Part shown: piece after piece, positions 60,854 through 64,000 of the stretch
Layout of the letters: each line of letters begins with the position of its first letter
Position numbering within the stretch: the stretch's first letter is position 1
Origin: JALZVT01 sp964611345
GTDB taxonomy: Bacteria; Pseudomonadota; Gammaproteobacteria; Pseudomonadales; Azotimanducaceae
Direction: 5' to 3'
Assembly (NCBI GenBank): GCA_964611345.1
Contig: CAZSYU010000003.1
Span: 30,147 to 94,146, forward strand
DNA length: 64,000 nucleotides
Made by a program: the position numbers and the translations under genes
Notes under the pieces: generated by a model
The model's input: the letters and a program-made list of their open reading frames with translations, nothing else
Database searches by the model: none
Told to the model about the DNA's origin: nothing

Positions 60854-61378
60854 TCAATCCGTCTGAATAGCAGGCGTTGCTGCCGCCATTTTTTCACCGT
60901 CGTAGACGATTTTTTTGGTCGGTATAAATTCAACCACCACCCGTGCCGGCGAATCCAGGAACTCGACAAACTGCTCCACCAGGGCCACGTTTTCCGCGCC
61001 CCGAAGCTTCTTGGCGAACGCGGGATAAAACCAGTCTTTGATCTCTCGATTCGCCTTGTCATGGACGACACTGATGCCCTTGTAGGTCACCGTCTTGCCT
61101 GGCCCCATATCGGTACCGGCACTGCTGATACAGATGCATGTGCGCGGATCGCGCTTGATCGCCGGAAATCTCGCACGCTGCTCCGCGCCCGTTAACCATA
61201 ACCGGCCATCACCGGTGTCCAGATAGCTCATGATGACCCCAACAGGTTCACCCTGCTTGTTGGTCCACATGAAGGTGCACTCCCGCTGCTTTTCGCGCAG
61301 CTCATACTCCCTGGATTCATCCAGCGGGTACTGGGTGACATCTTCATAGTCTTTGGCGTACTCGTTTTGGCCTTTCAT
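60854..61378 (-). CDS. Pyridoxamine 5'-phosphate oxidase-fold protein
   Basis: A 174-residue flavin-binding protein of the split-barrel (PPOX/TIGR03618-like) type, with WTNKQGEPVGVIMSYLDTGDGRLWLTGAEQ in the first half and VVEFIPTKKIVYDGEKM at the end. A GGGGAG site eight bases ahead makes ATG 61378 the likely start; 61393 is possible. Longer frames through the gap into repeat sequence are not credible. It probably uses FMN or F420 to reduce an organic substrate, perhaps linked to the Rieske oxygenase it diverges from. Confidence 0.83.
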   Translation of the reverse strand: MKGQNEYAKDYEDVTQYPLDESREYELREKQRECTFMWTNKQGEPVGVIMSYLDTGDGRLWLTGAEQRARFPAIKRDPRTCICISSAGTDMGPGKTVTYKGISVVHDKANREIKDWFYPAFAKKLRGAENVALVEQFVEFLDSPARVVVEFIPTKKIVYDGEKMAAATPAIQTD

Positions 61379-61423
61379 CTGTTTACTCCCCATAGTTACG
61401 ATACATCTCAACAAAGCTGCCCT

Positions 61424-61579
61424 AACAGCACTCCTAACAGCACTCCCAACAGCACTCNNNNNNNNNNNNNNNNNNNNNNNNNNNNNNNNNNNNNNNNNNN
61501 NNNNNNNNNNNNNNNNNNNNNNNNNNNNNNNNNNNNNNNNNNNNNNNNNNNNNNNNNAACAGCACTCCCAACAGCACTC
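61424..61579. repeat. 12-base tandem repeat in the divergent promoter region (contains gap)
   Basis: Units of aacagcactcct/aacagcactccc lie on both sides of the fifth gap. They fall between the PPOX-fold gene and the Rieske gene, so copy number could influence promoter spacing. The left and right flanks share 22 identical bases. Confidence 0.9.
61458..61557. other. Assembly gap (100 N) in the 12-base repeat
   Basis: Positions 61436-61457 and 61558-61579 are identical over 22 bases. The gap lies in the intergenic region, so no gene is broken. Confidence 0.93.
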
Positions 61580-61680
61580 ATCTCCCCCTACCTCACCACG
61601 CCAGCTCCAGAGGCTTGCCAACAGCGCTGCGGAGAAATACTGTTAGAGCAGTACAACACAGCAATCTAGCAGGAGCTGAC

Positions 61681-63051
61681 ATGGCGGAAGCACAGGATAC
61701 CAATATCATCGCAAAGTGGCCGGACCAGAAACTACGCGGCCACCGTATACCTGGCAATCGCTATACCTCTCGCGAGTTTGCCGAGCAGGAATTTGAGCAA
61801 ATGTGGACCAAGGTGTGGCTGCTGCTGGGCCGAGAGTCTGAGCTGCCAAACCCAGGCGACTGGCAGCGCGAAGACGTTGGCCCCGAGTCTTTCCTTATGG
61901 TTCGACAACAAGACGGCGGAGTCCGCGCGTTCTACAACATCTGTCAGCACCGTGGGAACCCGCTCGTGTCCGCTGAAAAGGGTCACGTTAAACGTTTCGT
62001 GTGTCGTTATCACAGTTGGGCCTTTATGCCTGACGGCGAGCTCAATTTTGCACCAGACGCGGACGATTTCCCTGAAGGCAATCCGTGCGGCAAAGTGCGC
62101 CTCGAAGAGGTGGCCTGCGAGACCTTCAGCGGTTTTGTGTGGATCAACATGGACACCAACTGTGTGAGCCTGAAGGAGTACCTTGGGCCCATTTGGGAGG
62201 ACTGGAACCGTTACGACCTGCACACCTGGAAACGCTACGCCGCCAAAACAACCACGCTGCCCTGCAACTGGAAGGTAGTACTCGACAACTTCAACGAGTC
62301 TTACCACGTTCCTACGGTGCACATGGCCGCCACCCCCGCAACCAAACGCAATCAGATTATTGGCGGGGTAAATACTAACTACAAAGAAACACGCTTCGAC
62401 CTCTCTGATGAAGGCCATAACCGCATGGTGATGGAAGGTGGTTACGGTGTAGGTTCCACTGATAAAGAAGGCAATATTCTTGAGCCGTTAGCGGGGTCAC
62501 TTCGGCAGTGGGAACTGGACCCGGCCGACTTCAAAGGCCGCCCTGAAGATACGCGTCTCGCTTTGCAACAGGCAAAACGTCGGCTTGGGCCTGAACGCGG
62601 CTATAGTCACTACGGCAAAATTCACGACGAAGCGTTTACCGACGCCTTCCACTACACCTTGTTTCCAAACTTCGCCGTGTCTATTTGGGCAGATGGATTT
62701 CACTTTCTGCGCGCCCGCCCCCACCCCACAGACCCGGAGCAGTGCATCTTCGACAACTGGTGGTACGCCAGCCAACCCCATTCAGAGACCGCACCGGTCA
62801 GTACGATGGCAGGCCTGGTTGATCGGGATGCCGAGGTGGAGCACGAGGTGTTCAACGTGGGCGAACAATCCATGGGCAAAACCATCGACGAAGACATCGC
62901 CGTGTTCACGCGCCAGCAAACTGGCTTTCGTTCGCGCGGCTTCAAGGGCGTGTATCTGTCTAACCAGGAAAACCGCATTCGCCGTTATCACGAACTTATC
63001 GATGACTACATTGACGGGAAACTGCCGGCCAAGGGCAAGTCCGGCTCTTGA
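61681..63051 (+). CDS. Rieske-type aromatic ring-hydroxylating oxygenase, alpha subunit (2)
   Basis: A 456-residue oxygenase. The Rieske centre is CQHRGNP and CRYHSW (about 83-106). The mononuclear iron ligands are in NWKVVLDNFNESYHVPTVHM (about 197-216). The ATG at 61681 has an AGGAG site and matches the family N-terminus; the ORF start at 61615 adds 22 residues. No ferredoxin or reductase gene is adjacent. It is not closely similar to the first oxygenase outside the motifs. Confidence 0.9.
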   Translation: MAEAQDTNIIAKWPDQKLRGHRIPGNRYTSREFAEQEFEQMWTKVWLLLGRESELPNPGDWQREDVGPESFLMVRQQDGGVRAFYNICQHRGNPLVSAEKGHVKRFVCRYHSWAFMPDGELNFAPDADDFPEGNPCGKVRLEEVACETFSGFVWINMDTNCVSLKEYLGPIWEDWNRYDLHTWKRYAAKTTTLPCNWKVVLDNFNESYHVPTVHMAATPATKRNQIIGGVNTNYKETRFDLSDEGHNRMVMEGGYGVGSTDKEGNILEPLAGSLRQWELDPADFKGRPEDTRLALQQAKRRLGPERGYSHYGKIHDEAFTDAFHYTLFPNFAVSIWADGFHFLRARPHPTDPEQCIFDNWWYASQPHSETAPVSTMAGLVDRDAEVEHEVFNVGEQSMGKTIDEDIAVFTRQQTGFRSRGFKGVYLSNQENRIRRYHELIDDYIDGKLPAKGKSGS

Positions 63052-63084
63052 GAAGGAGCCCGGGCCGCCATGTAGTGAGCATCG

Positions 63085-64000
63085 GTGACACTCGCGACAC
63101 CAGCAGAAAACTCCGCCGCAATAGACGAATGGCGCCGGGAAGGTTGCGTGATGTTGCCTGGTTTTTTCAGCGGGCAAGAGATGCAAGCCTTACACGCCGA
63201 CTTCGAGGCCATCTTCGGCAAACCTGCTGAGCACTTCGCAGCAGCAACAGCATCTGCCGAGGACAAGAACATCGGCGGCGGCTTTCATACTGCGCAGTTC
63301 AAGAATTTTAAAAACCTGCCGTTTCACTGTTCACCCGCACTCAACCTCTTGGCTGTTCACCCAAGACTGATCGCGCTTGCCCAGGAAGCGCTCGATAGCA
63401 GCGAGATTCTGCTTTATCAGGGTCAGGCGTGGGCGAAGTACTCAGGGGAAACCGACTACACACAGCCTTTTCACTGTGATTTCGGCAACCATACGCTCAC
63501 GGTACCCGCTGAACATGAAACCAGAAACTCAATCACCTTCATCATTTTGGTGAGCGATGTGAGCGAAGCACACGGACCCACCCACTACGTGCCGAAATCA
63601 TTAAGCGATCCCATTGCTGATATCACTGCGAGCCTGAGCAACGGCCCTGAGCTAACGGCTAGCTTGCTACCACACTCTCGCTCTACCGCTGCCCCAGCGG
63701 GAGCACTCTTCGCCTACGGTATTGATGTATTTCACAGGGCGACCAACCTCACCGCACCACAGGGTTATCGCTACGTCATGACCTCCTGCTTCAAGCGCGC
63801 CGACAATTCCCAGATTGGTTATATGGCGTGGCCATTTCACAGCCATCAACCCTGGCAGCACATCTTCAACCACGCTACTCCGGAACAGTTAAGCTGTTTT
63901 GGCGTGCCGCTACCGGGTGACTCCTATTGGACAGAACAAACACTGCACCAAACCAGTATTCGCTGGCCTGATTGGGACAGCAGCGCGTGGCGAGCAGCCC
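63085..64000 (+). CDS. Phytanoyl-CoA dioxygenase family protein (partial, runs off right edge)
   Basis: Translated by hand: a frame open from a GTG at 63085 to the window end. It begins with EWRREGCVMLPGFFSGQEM (from residue 15), a usual PhyH N-terminus. It has the iron-binding HCDFGNH (His and Asp of HxD, about 140) and a distal DVFHRAT (His, about 222), with RYVMTSC following as the 2-oxoglutarate site. It should be a 2-oxoglutarate-dependent hydroxylase. The start codon is uncertain (GTG at 63148 is an alternative), and the C-terminus is missing. Confidence 0.82.
   Translation, partial: MTLATPAENSAAIDEWRREGCVMLPGFFSGQEMQALHADFEAIFGKPAEHFAAATASAEDKNIGGGFHTAQFKNFKNLPFHCSPALNLLAVHPRLIALAQEALDSSEILLYQGQAWAKYSGETDYTQPFHCDFGNHTLTVPAEHETRNSITFIILVSDVSEAHGPTHYVPKSLSDPIADITASLSNGPELTASLLPHSRSTAAPAGALFAYGIDVFHRATNLTAPQGYRYVMTSCFKRADNSQIGYMAWPFHSHQPWQHIFNHATPEQLSCFGVPLPGDSYWTEQTLHQTSIRWPDWDSSAWRAA

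Noticed and set aside
61382..61646. Reading frames that run through the N gap at 61458-61557
   Set aside because: They consist of repeat-coded residues and N and have no protein features. The real starts are at 61378 and 61681.

Overview
The window looks like part of a scaffold from a marine-type heterotrophic gammaproteobacterium. Support comes from a YaeQ protein, an aryl-polyene/xanthomonadin-type pigment locus of proteobacterial layout, AqpZ, an AcrB-type RND pump, many acyl-CoA dehydrogenases and Rieske oxygenases, moderately high GC and frequent GTG/TTG starts. The genus cannot be fixed from the sequence. No rRNA, tRNA, insertion sequence, phage gene or CRISPR array was recognised.

Layout. 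(1) 1-2890, minus: a large surface protein with a proline/acidic linker, a CnaB/SdrD-like domain and a DUF11 domain; its C-terminus lies beyond the left edge. (2) 3240-22096: a complete-looking aryl polyene cluster in three transcription units. Unit A (plus, 3240-9816) encodes a chorismatase of the XanB2/FkbO/Hyg5 family, an ACP, an adenylating ligase, an LpxL-like acyltransferase, a LolA-like carrier and an MMPL exporter. Unit B (minus, 14294-9813) encodes a phosphopantetheinyl transferase, a ketosynthase, a chain-length-factor-like partner and a flavin-dependent halogenase-type enzyme. Unit C (plus, 14386-22096) encodes a PlsC acyltransferase, a second ACP, a small membrane protein, two hot-dog dehydratases, a glycosyltransferase, a thioesterase, a ketoreductase, another ketosynthase and a 4CL-like ligase. 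The chorismatase suggests a 3-hydroxybenzoate-type starter made from chorismate, since no ammonia-lyase is present. A cytochrome P450 and a second halogenase-type flavoenzyme follow on the minus strand (22098-24745) and may modify the product. (3) 24922-32936: a PRC-barrel/EF-hand secreted protein, a tandem acyl-CoA dehydrogenase pair, pterin dehydratase, an SDR, an alpha/beta hydrolase, an MFS transporter and an AIM24 protein. (4) 33210-34007: a DUF2971 pseudogene broken by frameshifts. (5) 34356-40855: paired small membrane proteins, a Coq4-like protein, an MBL hydrolase, a Rieske oxygenase, a TetR regulator, an AhpD-like protein and a GntR regulator with a tandem operator. (6) 40855-49395: an RND efflux pair, a molybdopterin oxidoreductase, an SDR and an aquaporin. 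(7) 49413-58844: mixed metabolism (kinase-like protein, fatty acid hydroxylase, ALDH plus a ThDP enzyme, crotonase, GtrA, YaeQ, spermidine-synthase-like, amino-acid permease). (8) 58863-64000: a lipoprotein, a third acyl-CoA dehydrogenase, a PPOX-fold protein, a second Rieske oxygenase and a phytanoyl-CoA dioxygenase cut by the right edge.

All five 100-N gaps fall in short tandem repeats. Four have identical sequence on both sides (55, 55, 45 and 22 bases), so these gaps are probably overlapping contig ends rather than missing sequence. The same genome carries other short tandem duplications: a 15-base in-frame repeat, an 8-base frameshifting duplication and a doubled 14-base operator. Slippage or tandem duplication appears to be an active source of variation here.
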